From positions 1 through 64,000 of the forward strand of contig JAURVB010014732.1 in the NCBI GenBank assembly GCA_033002965.1: a stretch of 64,000 bases of DNA, in the 5' to 3' direction. This DNA comes from Piper betle. Its lineage: Eukaryota > Streptophyta > Magnoliopsida > Piperales > Piperaceae. The position numbers were made by a program, and so were the translations under genes. This document shows, one piece after another, positions 36,292 through 49,500 of this stretch; position 1 is the first letter of the stretch; the number at the start of each line of letters is the position of its first letter. The notes under the pieces are model-generated. The model worked only from the letters and a program-made list of their open reading frames with translations. It was not told the DNA's origin and ran no database searches.

Positions 36292-37514
36292 CTAATGATC
36301 AAAGTCAAGTGATTCTGGGTGCAATCTCTTCTTTCCTGGGAGAGGGACACCAAAGAGCTTCAAGTCTTCTTGATGAGGGGTGGCCTGATCTGGGCTAGAG
36401 GGGTCAAGTTCAACGAGCATGGGCCCTTGATGAGTGGGAGTGGGAGTGGGAGTGGTAGCAGCAGAAGTGTTGGATCTGTGATGGTCCCTGATGGGCACAG
36501 GAGCCACATGGTTCTGAAGGAAGAAAATGATGTCATTGTAGAGCTTTTTCATGTGGGAGAGCTCTGATAAGAGCATGGTGTTCCTCCTCCTAAGCCTCTG
36601 GTTGTCTTCTGTTAGAGCTGACAGGACATGGCTTTCTGCACCTGTTGATGGAAATGGGGACTGGATTCCCCACCCAGCACCTAGTTCAACGGGTGTGCTG
36701 GTAACCAAAGGCCCTGTTAAATCATGGTAATGATGATGGTCATGAAGCATCTGCTGCTGCGGGTTACCGTTGGGGCTTTTTCTTCTGTGGATCTCTGATA
36801 GCAAATGCTTCTCTCCCCTTCTGAAGAACTCATTTGCAAACTCCCATCTGTCTGCTACAATCTTCCTAAATCCCTGCATTCTCGTTCGACAGCAATCATG
36901 CTTATAAGGAAACGTATTCATCAAATCATAATCCAGTACCTGATAGAAATCATCTATCTAATATCATGTACATGACACTTTTATCATTCAACTAAGTGAC
37001 AATATAATAAAGACATTCAGAAAGCACAAATCGAATATGCAGGTGGAGCTGAATAATTTCGCATATCAGTGAAAAAAAGAAAGATCAACACCAACATACT
37101 TAAGAAGTAATCTTGACACCTGAAACTAGTACTTGATAAAAACCCAGAAACATAAAAGTAACTAGATCATGGGAAACGACGTAGAAAACATGAGAACGGT
37201 TAATGTATTAAACTATTGATCATAAAAATAAAAATAAAAGAACATGATCATACATAGGTATTGAGCTGCCTAACAAAGCTGGAGAAGTTGTTGTGCTTGA
37301 AGTAGTTGGGAAGGAGGTCTCTTGCAAACTCAGGAGGCCTCCACACAACGAAGGTGCTGTCATCCTCACCCCACGAGACAATGTGGTCTGTGCAAGGGTC
37401 GTCCACGAGCTGGTATGTTTTGGTCAGGAAAGGTGCGGGCACCGACTTCATGGGAGACGATTCATCGACGGTACTCAACACCATCTCCCCGCACTTCTCA
37501 ACCAAGAAAGCCAT
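36292..37514 (-). CDS. HSFB4: Class B heat stress transcription factor, HSFB4
   Basis: Two exons, 37514-37254 and 36873-36292, joined in phase inside the DNA-binding domain at the family's conserved intron position (LNTY|GFRK); 280 residues. The winged-helix HSF domain covers about residues 25-118 ([15 protein letters not shown] to [10 protein letters not shown]). A coiled-coil oligomerisation region lies around 168-210 ([19 protein letters not shown]). Near the C-terminus sits the tetrapeptide LFGV (260-263), the repressor motif of class B factors, followed by a KKR-type nuclear signal. It is expected to be a nuclear repressor binding heat-shock elements; Arabidopsis HSFB4 acts in root stem-cell patterning. 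Fully intact. Confidence 0.95.
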
Positions 37515-37743
37515 CTTCCTGTCTCTCCTTATTCCACCAGTACACTAGCATATGAGATCAATCCCTGCTCTCATATTCTTCTTGCCCTTTTAAGATCTAG
37601 ACCTTCTTCCTCTCTTTTCCTCTTGTCTCCTGGCCTGATCTCTTTGTGCCACTGCAATGCATATATTTAGCCTTCTCCAGGTATTTATATTTGAGGATCT
37701 CTCTTTTGTGAATGTTCTAAGTACTCATTGATCACCTTGTCCA

Positions 37744-37756
37744 TGTATATTTATAC
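37744..37756 (-). promoter_or_regulatory. Candidate TATA box of HSFB4
   Basis: On the minus strand this reads TGTATAAATATAC, about 230 bp upstream of the HSFB4 start codon. A TATA box here would place the start of transcription near 37715 and give a leader of about 200 nt. A weaker AATATAAATACC lies near 37685. Confidence 0.45.
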
Positions 37757-39460
37757 AGCTTGTAGATATTGGAAGTCGTGCATAAATATTCAACTTTTGG
37801 TATTAATAGTTGGAAATAATTTAACAGCTAGCTATAGCCATGATCAGCTGCCAGTGAAAACGTTTAGAATATTAGATAATTAATTTGTTTATTCTTTGTG
37901 TGTTATAGCTTGAGATCATCACTTTGTATTTTGCATGCATTTGTAATAGTGTTTGAACAGCTCATAATTAGAGGTTCTCTGATAGCATGCTGTCATTTCC
38001 CTTTTATTGACCATCTTGAGTAATGTAACACGGAACACATCAATTTGTTTTGAGTGGAAGAAGAGCCGGCAGCTGGAAAGATGGAGAGTAAATTATTAGT
38101 AGATGAATTGAGAGCGTTCATGATCCTTAATTTAGATGGAGATGTTCTTCCCAATGGAGGGAATGTTCTTTTATAAACCAAATTTGTTATCAATTCATAG
38201 TTTCAAGGCGTGCCCGTGACTGGAATGCATATGGGAAGAGGGGGATAGTATACTACACATATCCTCTGATTGCTCACCCTCTTGGCTTTGAGGAAAGATT
38301 TTTTTTCTGTTTTGCAGATCTCTGTCCCTAGCCTTCACCATGGAATTCCGAATTCAGTAAAACCATTCTCTTTCCGTTAACACAGTGCCTAGACACATGA
38401 TATGCATCCTGACATTTCTGCCTACATATGCATCCTTCATAAGCAAGAGGTGGCTAAGCAGCTGATACTTGAGCTACCTAGCTACCGTGTACTCTGAACC
38501 CTTCCATTTTAGCAAGATTAGATGTATCTCTAGAAACCCATTTGCCAACGCTGACTATTTTGTTGTTTATTGATTAAACAGTGCCATATATACAAACAGG
38601 CAAAAGCTTCACTGATTTCTGAGTACTTTTTTCATGACATTTATATAATGATCAAAGACATTGATCGAGTGAATATTGGTAATTAATATAGTACGTAGCA
38701 TTAGCAGTGTAATCATAAGTAAGCTTTCAATACGAAAGTAAGAATGCGAAAAAAGAGTCCTAGTAAAAATAATAAAAGTTGTATTTATCATATATGGAGT
38801 CAAAGAAGCCAGCCAGCCAGCCAAGGGCCTACCTATTTGAACCGGTCACGGTGCAGTCTGATCAGTTGCGTGTCTACTAACTGTTGCAAAAATGGGGAAT
38901 GCAAAAGAGACGGGAGACATTTGGTCATAAAAGATGTGATGGATCGATGATGATATAAACGATGTATACGTATAAAACAAGAACATATCAACATTCTAGG
39001 TGCAAGATTAAGATCCGCAATTAATAATTGCAAATTATATATATGGTGAAGATATATACATGTACAATAAATATTTGAGCAGATCATCATTGATTCATTT
39101 CCACGAAATTAAAAGGGGAGTGATGTATTTTTTGAATATTGAGGAAGATTCTATTCCACGTTTCGAGCAGCTACTTTTGCTATGCTTACAATCTACAGTT
39201 AACAAGTGATGTTCACATCAACTCACCTTTCTCTATCACCTTGTGAACCATCAAAAATGTGCATGCATGCTCACAGTCACCCTATATATGTAACCAAATA
39301 TGAGTTTCCCATTGTCCTATTGTGATTCTTGTATCGAGGTCGAGAGACAGAGAAAGAATCTTTCCATGGCTACATAGATATATACATATATACAACAGAT
39401 CTCAAGTGCATGGGACTACTCTGCTTAATTTCTGCTTTTGTTAATCCTTGTGAGAGAGAA

Positions 39461-39664
39461 ATGGCGAGAGTTAAAAAACTAAAAAGGTCTTTGCAGAAAA
39501 GTGAGCAAGTTGAAACGGATGAGAACGTTGTTGATCCGGGCATGAACTCGCATCTTCTGCTGTCTGATCTTGACCAACGCATGTCTTCTTTACTACAAAT
39601 TAGAACCGCACAAATGAAGATGCAAACATGTGATCAACCCCAATTTTCACAGGGTCCAAGCTGA
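39461..39664 (+). CDS. Hypothetical small basic protein
   Basis: 67 codons beginning MARVKKLKRSLQKSE and ending FSQGPS; Lys-rich at the N-terminus, hydrophilic, with no signal peptide or membrane segment. A TATATAT motif at about 39283 lies roughly 180 bp upstream and the leader is purine-rich. I do not recognise the family. It may be a short peptide gene, a fragment of a decayed gene, or chance. Confidence 0.2.
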   Translation: MARVKKLKRSLQKSEQVETDENVVDPGMNSHLLLSDLDQRMSSLLQIRTAQMKMQTCDQPQFSQGPS

Positions 39665-42463
39665 TGCAAATGGCATAGAAAACAGGTTTTATGTCAGGCT
39701 AATAAGGTTGTCATACAGGCCAACCTCTCCACCAGCTCTAGCGGGCAAAATGAAGAAAACCTCACATGAATGGAACTCAACCTTCTTTACCTAGTAACTC
39801 AAGGAAAAGATTGGAACCTTGGATTTTTGCATCATTGCATCTCATTTTGGCTTTGTCCTCTTGCCAGTCACACTGTTCCATAAAGGAGTTCATTTCAGAG
39901 GGCTTTTTTAGAAGTTCATTATATGGACTTTAGCAATTAATATTAAAAAGCTTAAGTGGGCCAAGCCTGTTTCTAGTGGGATGGCGGGCCAATCCAAGAC
40001 CAGGACATCCCCAGTGCAAAAGGATATCCATCGGCAGATGCACAAGAATAACAAGCCCTGGTGAATGATGGCCAAGTAATTTATGAACACCGGAAAAAAA
40101 AAGCAGGCGAGATAGAGCAGAAAAAGATAGCACAAACATGGGATCTTGTAAGAAAATATATGCTTTATGGAAGTTAATTCTTATTGTGTTTAGTTTACAC
40201 CGCTTTCTAAAGACGCTATGGGGATGCAGAATGTTCATGTGGTCGAGTTCTGGGCACATAAAGGATATGCGTCAAAGCAGTGAAATATTCTCTTTGCATT
40301 TTTTTTATATATACTTTCTTCACTTCAGAACAGTTTAGTTACTGCAATCAATATTGAATAAGGGAAGATACACCACATATACAAGAGGACTGATTAATCA
40401 TATATAGTGGCGGTCATTTCTAGACCATGTCATACAAGTGCCAATGTTTCAATCAGAGATTAATAAAGCATGCATGCACATAGTAACTAGTACCATGAAG
40501 GGGAAAGTAAATCAATGATTAGAAGTTTGGCCTTTGAAAACCGGAAGTAATCAGGTGGCCCCTAATAATTATTTAGGTTAATGCAAGTTGAAACCAACTG
40601 GCAATACACACATATACTTCAGAAAGTTCCTTTAAACATTTATTCCATAACAAGGAACAAGTCATGTAAGAATGTTCTCTTGGCTTATTCTGCTTTGGGT
40701 ACATTATCAACTTAATTTTTTTTAATAATAGCATAAAAATAGTTATAAAGCACAATAATACTTGCAAGATAAATGGCCCAACATTACTCAGGAAACTGAT
40801 CAATCAATTACACTAAAAATAGTTCAAAAACTCGTGATGTGGCTCAACACGGTAACCGATAAAAAAAGTAATGAGCCGGAGTCAACTCCAAGCTAATTCA
40901 AAATTCAAGTTATTATATGATAATAATAAGGACTGGCATTAATTAAATGTAAATTTTATCTCCTTAACCATGAAACCCACTTATGAGGTCTTTAACATAT
41001 CTTCTTCTTCGTAATTTTTCCGCTAATTTTATATTAACTTAAGATCCTAATCTATAATCTACGAGGCTAATTTCACTAAACTACGGCTATTTAAAATAAA
41101 TAAAATGTAGATGATTATTATGATGCCGTCTTTGACTTTATTATCGAATCAGAGCCACAATCACAAAGTCTTGGCGACGTAGAGCTACCTACAGATCAGT
41201 TTTACTTGAAAAAGGTAAAAGTTGTGAAGAAGTAGGACTATTTTGGGAAGTTTATGGAGACAAAGATACAAGTTTTGTTTTTTCTAAATGTTTTTTTTTT
41301 TTTTAAATGTTAGTTTTAAAACTACTCACCCAAAACAAATTAGCCCAACTAGCAACAAAAAATGTGGACCTGTTCATAAGCTGTAGCCCAAGCAACCAGA
41401 GGCCCACCAGCTCATGGCCTTCGATCTCCAGACTCCACTCCTGTGTACGTAAGCCACGAAACCTGCTTCTTCGCGTTTTAGAATTTTTAGGAACGGTTTT
41501 AGCCGAAGGAAGAAGCATCCACGTCTGAGCTTATCAACAAGTGGGCGATGATTCTCGCCTGCCAGGTTTCTTCCTCCCTTCTTCTTACAGGTACGCATCA
41601 CACGTTTTTTTTAAAATTTTATTTCATTTCATTTCATGATATGTGAAGTCTTTATCTTACTCTACTCAGCTGTGTTAGACAATTACACAAGAGAAGGGGA
41701 TATATATACACGGCTCTGAGAAGATTTCCGTACCATAAGAAATTTGGGGTACGTTGGGCGGGTGCTGCAGTATCAACTCTTGCTTGGAGCCCATGTGTAG
41801 GCAAAATTCCAGCATATGATAGCTTAAGGCAGATAATGTTCGTCCATACGAGACTCTGGAATCTCTAATCCAGAAAGCCGAAAGATGTGATACCATCTGA
41901 TTGACTCGTTAAACTCAGTCCCCAATGCTTGTGGATGTAAAATATTGAAAGATGGCAACCAACTGACTACGACATAAACACTAAAACTATAAATGTTGTC
42001 GGCCTAGTGTTTTGAGCTCCTAATTCATTTCAACCAAGTACTGGACAGACAATACTTGAAAACTTGGGGTGACTTTACCCTAAGTGATGAAATGTTCTAC
42101 CTGCTGCTGCTTGTGAACCAGAACTAGTGTGCACAAATTTCTGCTTATCCAAATTAGAAGATAGAATTTGAGGCCGCAAGTTCTTTCATTCCACAAATGT
42201 TCAAACAGCTCCAATCATTAACAAGGATCTCTCAAAACAGAGTATCCCAAAGAGCCTCAAATGTCTCTCTCCTTGGTAACAATATTCAGCAGGCAAAAAC
42301 CGGATATGATGATTGAAAATCCTAGAAATCATTAAATTGAAAACAAACACAGAAACAGTGGCCAGTACCATGATTTTATTTTCAGATTCAATACTGAATA
42401 GTGCACATTAACATCAGTGGGAGAAAACGGAACATGACCAGTAACTTTGGATTTGCAACAGTT

Positions 42464-44435
42464 TTAGAAGTAGTTGGTATTGTAGAACTGCTTCAGAAAT
42501 CCTGAACTTCCTTTATCTTTTGTGTCTTTGTCCTGCACGAGCCCCTCTTGACCAATGACATACTCCCCTATAATGTGGTGTCGTTGCTTTGCGTGCTCCA
42601 CAATATTGTTGAGTTCCTCCATTCCATTGAATACAAGCAGATCAACAACCTGTATTTGGAACTTTCAAAAATAAGATTTCCTTTCAAAGAAGCATATTAA
42701 ATTTTTATGACAAATTTTAAAAAGAAACCTTATGACTGTAGTTCACAAAATATAGATAATCATAAACTTCCGTGAAACAAAAAAGTAAAGACCATATTTA
42801 TTTCAATTACAAAGTTGCCATGATCAATAGTTTAGCATCAACAATTTAAAATTTTAATCAAGAGACATTGACAAGCATGAGTAAACTTCAACTAGACAAA
42901 CCGAAAATAAGCACTTGGAAAGAGCAAATCAGTCCACTTCATTCCCTATATTGTCATCTCATTAAATATTTCTACAAACAAAAAATCACTCAAAACTTCA
43001 GATTGGGATCAGAAAATAATTTATCAGCAGCTCCTAAATTTGATCCATAAAAGTAAACTGAACATGATCTGCAATAATTTGCGCACCATACCAGATGGTA
43101 ATCCATATGGCATTTCACACGAGTTTATTCACACAAATAAATCGGGTATTCTGTAGCCTTTGACCAATAGCATTTACTAAAAGAGACTACTTTTTACCCT
43201 GCGCCCTTTAGAAGAATAAGTAACATTATGTGGAAAACACAAAGCGCATAACACTGGAATATGTAAGAACATAAGGTGCAATTAATCTACACATTATAAC
43301 TTATGGTATTTTGCAAATCATGACAATTATATATATATATAATAACTTGCAAGGATAGTTTCAATGAAAAACCAAGAGCCCACAAAAAATTTCAAGAAAA
43401 TAGTTAGCTTTAAAAGAAAAAGGGACCAAAAAATATTTGTGGTGGCCAATGGAACATTCATATGAATAATTACTAAAGCAACTCCCCAGGGCAAAAAGGA
43501 TAGATATCGACACACTGCAAGTATAATTATTATTTGTGGAAGCAAAATACAAAGTTCGATAATTATTATTTGTGAAAGAAAAATATAAAGTTTAATCGCG
43601 TGGTCAACTAAGCACACTTCCGAACGGATGGATCATAAAAAACGACATATTTATTTTCTTTCAAGTTCTAAGCATGGTAACAATACTGAACCACTTCTCA
43701 TCGAGGGTGGATCAAATTCCAAAACAAGGGGAATGATATGCATAATCATCATCTAAATGCGGCAAAAGTTTATTACATGCAAGGATTAAACACAATATTC
43801 TATAGGCATTGCCTTGGCCAATATAGGAAACATAAATTTCGTATAAATAAATACCTTGCCAAAACAACCTGACATCTTTAATCAAACCAAACATGACAAT
43901 CCATGACAACTCCTCTACCTGGAAAAGCCTATATTCTTCATTTCTCCACCAGAAAAAAAACCCAATTCTTCTAGCCCATCCACCAACAAAGTGGGGGGTT
44001 TTTTGTAATCATTAAAAAAAATGATATCTTTTGATATCAGATCCCTAAAATTTGCAGACTCCAGGAGGCCTCAACAGCGTTGAATCAGTTAAAAACCCGC
44101 CATCGGCAAATTAAAGAGGTCCTCAAAACTCCGGCAGGGTCAACAGTACACACCAACTATATGCAAACAGTTCGGAAACATATATAAAAAAACGGTTGGG
44201 AAGAAGAAGAAAAAAAGAGGACCTTGGGGTTGGAGATGTGGGAGTTAGAGCGGAATTTGGAGGAGACGGCGGAGCGGAGTTGGGAGACGGTGACGACGTC
44301 GTCGAGGTTGTAGATGTCCATGATGGCGGGTAGGGAGCGGCATGCCCGCTTGAAGAAGTTGAGGACTCTGCCCCTCGCCTCCTCCATTGATGCCGAGTTC
44401 GGTGGCACCTTCACACTCCTCGCCGCAAACGCCAT
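42464..44435 (-). CDS. NDUFA6: Mitochondrial complex I LYR subunit, NDUFA6/B14
   Basis: Two exons, 44435-44223 and 42649-42464, in phase; 132 residues, the normal family length. The start at 44435 (MAFAARSVKVPPNS) is preferred over an upstream in-frame Met at 44522, because the extra segment is low-complexity Lys/Glu and the family starts here. The Complex1_LYR fold is seen in SMEEARGRVLNFFKRACRSL, DIYNLDDVV and GMEELNNIVEHAKQRHHI, ending FLKQFYNTNYF. Known homologues are accessory subunits of NADH:ubiquinone oxidoreductase that bind mitochondrial acyl carrier protein; an acyl carrier gene lies 8 kb away. The 1.6-kb intron has no recognisable insert. Confidence 0.95.
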
Positions 44436-46537
44436 CTCTCTTCTCTTCTCTTCTCTTCTCTTCCCTCCCTCCTTCCTCTCTTTACATTTCCCCACCCCTT
44501 TCCTAATAATAATCGGACCCATCGCTCTCGAGTATTGAAACCTGTAGTTTAATCGATATTTAATAAAATAGTGATGATAAAATGTAATTTTAATACTTAA
44601 CTGAATATTTTATTTATATTTTTAAATTTTAATTAAATGTGATTCAACAACTAAATATATCAATTACCCGTGATGAACACCCAAAGCTTTTTGATGATAC
44701 AATTTTGATTCAAATAATAAAATAATAATCTTTTTAATAGTAATTATTTTTGTTAGTGAATAATGATGCCGATGACGAATGGACATTATCTAGGATGCCA
44801 GGTAGGGCTTTTTTGGTCTATATCAATGTCAATGTTTGATTCAATAAAAATTCGATTAAAAGTTCGACTTAGACTCATATTAAATAAACATAAAAAGGTA
44901 GGTTTTTATTTGACACCTATAATAAATTTATTGAAGAAATTAGTATCAATTCAAATTAATATGAACTATTTAAATTTTATCGATGGTTAGACAATAAGGA
45001 CAGCTGTGCCCAGTTTACATTTTAAGGATGGTTGGTTAGGGCTCATACTACTTAGCAAATCTTTTTTTTCATGATTTAGAGCTAAAATAATACGTTAATA
45101 TGATTTTATAACAACTTCTAAATAACTATACGGGTTGTAATGCGTGACTACATATTTATGCAAAACACAGTATTACAATTTGAGACGTGTTAAATTTTTT
45201 ATGTGTAAAATGTGTTAAAAAGATATCATATATATGAGGTTATACTTCTAAAATGTGAATCTAACTTAAAACAACCCTATATGAAAATAATGACTTTTGC
45301 TTTAATTTTTTTTCCAAACTCTGTGAATTTATTATGAATTGGTTTGTAAACCACGTCCCGGTACACCTGCTAGGTAGCTTGCATATAGTTATTTGGAGAC
45401 TAAAAAATTTCCTTCCGAAAATTGAGATGAACCACGCGAGGAACAAGGGTAGATACAATTTGCAATGAACATCAATTATAACAGAAAACTAGGATATTTT
45501 AACCTTGGGCTCACGTTAGCACCATGGTTGCATAAATCGGAATTGAAATCGAAATCGGTTTTCCAGGGAGTCGGAATCGGAATCGAAATCGGATAGGAAC
45601 CGGTCCAATTGAATCCACGTCTGAATCGGTCTAAATCGGTCATATATAATAATTTAATAACTTATAAATAAATATATAAAATTAAATATTAATGTCATTT
45701 TGATATTATTATATATATTATATTTTATGATATTGTTTTATATTTTTTAGATTTTTTTAAAATTATTTTGAATTAATTATTATTTTATACTCGAGTCGGA
45801 TACGAGTCAAGTTTTAATTACAAAAATGCCACCACAGTTATTTCTTACCCATTGTCCTTCCAAGTCGCCGCCGCGCCCGCCCCGCCCCACCCCACCCCGC
45901 CCCGGCCCGCCCTACACCCGCCGCGCCCCACCTCCCCCGCCAGCCCCTCCCTCTCCCTCCCCACCTCCCCCGCCGACTGCGCCTCACCCCTCCAGATCGT
46001 CCCCCCGTCGCCCAGTCGCCGCCGTCGGGTAAGTTTAGGTTTTTAAAATTTTAATTTCAATTTTACCCTTATTAATATTATACCTAGGGCATTTTAATAA
46101 TTTACCATTAAAAACTGATAAAAGGTAGGAACACTAGTTTGACAAAGGTATTATACTTCTATGATCAATAAAATTCGCCAATAGAAACGTAAAATTTTTT
46201 TCCCAGACAATCAATTTAAGGTAAGTGCAGTTGCCATTGAGCCGATCAAAATCTCTGCAACTTTTCCTGCCAAACATCTCGCCGATGGCATTTGCGTGGA
46301 AAAAGCACAAACGATGGCATTCAAATAACCAAAATGTAGATTAGGCAGCCATTTGACGAATTCTTGCAGTCTGGGTTGAAATGCCTTACCTACGTAAGTT
46401 CCCAAGGCCTGACATCCAACATCAGAATCTAACGTAGCACGTATAAACGTGAATCTTGAATCCTATAAATTGTTGAACTGGTAAGAATATTCAGAATCCA
46501 AGAGGCCTATCTCTTGAACGAGTAAGGCATCGCCACC
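44436..46537. other. Intergenic region
   Basis: The NDUFA6 leader has a CTTCT repeat on the plus strand (44435-44465). At 45535-45640 there is a run of short GAATCG/AATCGG repeats. A GC-rich relic related to the foldback element follows. No gene recognised. Confidence 0.5.
45785..46035. repeat. Fragment related to the foldback element
   Basis: The junction GAGTCAAGTTTTAATTACAAAAATGCCACC followed by C-rich GCCCCGCCCCACCCC sequence parallels the inner junction of the right arm at about 13715-13760 (GAGTCAAATATTTATTACGAAAATGCCATC, then C-rich). Only one arm with the last hairpin (ACTCGAGTCGGATACGAGT) is present; no opposite arm was seen. Confidence 0.55.
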
Positions 46538-49500
46538 TTGAGCAATGTTTCCAACAAGCACCACAAACGCATCGACAACCCATTCCCTTCCACCCCAAAG
46601 TCCCTCCCTCTTCTCTCCGGCGCACTCTTCTCCCACCTTGAGCACACGTCTGTACCACCTGCTTTTGGGATCGCCAGTGATTTCCAGCTTCTCTGGAGCT
46701 CCCAAAATGCTGGTAGCCTGTCCATTTCTCACAAGTCCATGCCCAGCAAGGCCACCTTCTCTACCAACCCGGCAAGGCCTTTGTCTTCGCGGCTCTTGCA
46801 GAGACGGAGGCTGAGGAGAGCAGGGGGCGTTTGCTATCAAATATAGAAAGGTTCACTTTGTTTGTAGACACCAGTCTGTGGACGAGATCAGGGTGGTAAA
46901 TCAGATGGACGAGCCCTATGAGGCATTTGATCGTGATCCTTCACTGGAGTCCAATTTGAAAGCCACCCAATTCCCAGCTGTGATCATCAAAGGCTGGGTC
47001 TTCAGTAGCAAGAAGGCTGAGAAGTATATCAATGGAGATTTAGATCCACCAGCGGTAAAAAGGTGTACCCATGCAAAATTGGGAAAGATTTCTGTTGTTG
47101 CAAAGTACTGGGTCTTGTTTGATAAGAAAAACTTTAGTCAAGTTGGTTTTCAAGTAAAATTTGGACCACCCAATTGGAGACTCTCCATCTCGTCTCCAAC
47201 GAGAAAGATAAAAAGTATGAGGAAGAAATTCAGATTGCAGTTCCATTGTCTATCAAGGTCGCAAGGTTTTTCCCTACTGTTGAATGAAGTGGATGAATTT
47301 CGAAACAGGGTGGGTAAATCTTTGAACTTCAATAGGGTGGTGGTGACTTATTCAAGTGAGAGGGATGAAAAGTTCTTTGTCTTTGGAGAGCAATTCTCAC
47401 ACATGGAGTTCAAAGGCAGTATTTGTGCAAGAACAAGGTATTGGAAGAGGTGATCAACCAATTACTTTCGCCGCCAATTTAGTAAGCTACAGGTAGAGTC
47501 CTGCCCACCATTTCATACATGTTTAAGCTTCTCACACGGCGTTCTGTTTATGAATTTGGATCCAGACTCTCCGTCTCTGTAACAGTAGTCTAACTTTTGA
47601 AGGTCTGGGGCCGACCGAAGTACCACTTAAGCTCCATCCCTATTTTTTATGACGAGCAAGATGAGATCACTTTATCTAGAAGGATACAGTTACTCGGTAT
47701 TTGATTTGACGAGAGCAGATAGAGTACAAATCCAGGTAAACATCAATGTTGAAAATCGAATGTGCTTCTCCTCTTGGAGTCAGCGTTTTTTGTATCATCT
47801 AATGTAATACGCCACGGCTTTGCAATTGATAATTCTCTTCCATAATTTGCAGTACAACTTGTTAGTTATCGCCACAATGGTGAACTCCAGTTATTTGATT
47901 TTTGGATATTTCTACCCAGCCTTGTCATCTGTCATCACATTTTTGGATTGTGCTTTAACATGCAGGTTTCCAGCAACTCTGTTCGTGGAAGAATACTGCA
48001 TGGAAGCTCTCCTGTTGAACTCGTAGAAAGGTTTACAGACACCGCACGGAGACCAGAGCTTCCCAATTGGATTCTCTCTGGTGCTGTAGTTGGAATGCAA
48101 GGGGGAACAGATGCTGTCGTTCGTGTCTGGAACCAGTTGAAGAAATTGAATATCCCCATTTCTGCATTTTGGCTTCAGGTAAATACCAAATAGTCCTCTT
48201 GCTCTCCTTCTCGCAGACAAAGCTTTAAAGTTTTTGGTTTTTCTTAGGACTGGGCTGGGCAGAGGAAGACCATAATTGGATCTCAATTGGGGGAACTGGG
48301 AAGTTGATGAAGACAGATATTGGACACAACTTGTAGATGATCTTCGAGCAGCAAACATCAAAATGATGGCCTATTGCAATCCCTGCCTTGCTCCGGTATA
48401 AGTGGTTCTGACAACAATTGTAATTTGCTTAAGCTAAGAGACTTCCTGATCAAAATTTCAAAAAATTTAGTATTTCCACTGCTAAGGCATTCCTGTACAG
48501 GTAAAAAAGCCAAACGCAAAGCGAAACCTGTTTGAAGAGGCTAACAAATTAGAACTGCTGGTGAAGGACAAAAATGGTGAAACTTAACAACTTTTAGCGT
48601 GGACATGTTGGACTTAACCAACCCTGCAGCAATTATCTGGTTCAAGAAAATCCTACGTGAGATGGTGGATAGTGAGTTAGAGGTTGGATGGCTGATTTCG
48701 GTGAAGGACTACCACTGGATGCTTGTCTCTTTAATGGTAAGGATATTATTAGTTTTAATATCATAGTAGTGTTTTATTAATACATAGAAACAGTAATTCA
48801 GAAACTGATTTCTGGTTGATGAAATCAATGGTAATTGATGGACGAAAAATGTCAAGCTCAAATGAACTAAATACTATACTGAGAAATTTATAGTTTTTAT
48901 CAGTGTAGAAAACACAAGTTTAGAATAAATCATTTGTTTTTTAGGTTGCATAAAGAGGAGAAAATTCTTGAAGTTGTGTTCTAAAACATTTTTCTATGAG
49001 ATTTTCCATAAGACAAAAAAATTTTTAATGTCCAGGTGAAGATCCAATCACAGCCCACAATAAGTACCCTGAACTGAGGGCTCAGGTAAATAGAGAGTTC
49101 GTGGAAGAGTGGAAACTAAGCCAAGATGTAAAAAGACCCCGACGACAATTTAGTGTTTTTTATGAGAGCTGGTTTCAGGGAAAGCCCAAAGTGGGGCATG
49201 CTATTTTGGGAAGGTGATCAGATGGTTAGCTGGCAAAAAACGATGGAATAAAGAGTGCTGGCTTGGGAATGCTACGCACTGGGTTATCTGGTTACGGATT
49301 CAACCATAGTGATACTGGAGGCTACTGCGCTGTGGACATACCTCTCATAAGATACCGAAGAAGTGAAGAATTGCTGCTTCGGTGGATGGAGCTAAATGCC
49401 TTCAACGTAGTCTTCCGCACACATGAAGTATATTCAACTTGAAACCAGATGCAAGTGGCAGAAAGATCGCCTAGTGTTTGCATTTGATCTTCACCTGTAA

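Larger units (their letters stand above)
37515..42463. other. Long intergenic region
   Basis: About 5 kb with HSFB4's promoter at the left end. A possible small gene near 39461 is listed separately. Frames at 38193-37993, 40259-39930 and 41303-41528 have no recognisable domain. A purine/T-rich AT tract occurs near 41290. No transposon ends recognised. Confidence 0.45.

Noticed and set aside
44436..44522. N-terminal extension of NDUFA6 from the upstream Met
   Set aside because: The extra segment is Lys/Glu low-complexity from a purine repeat; the family starts at the downstream Met.
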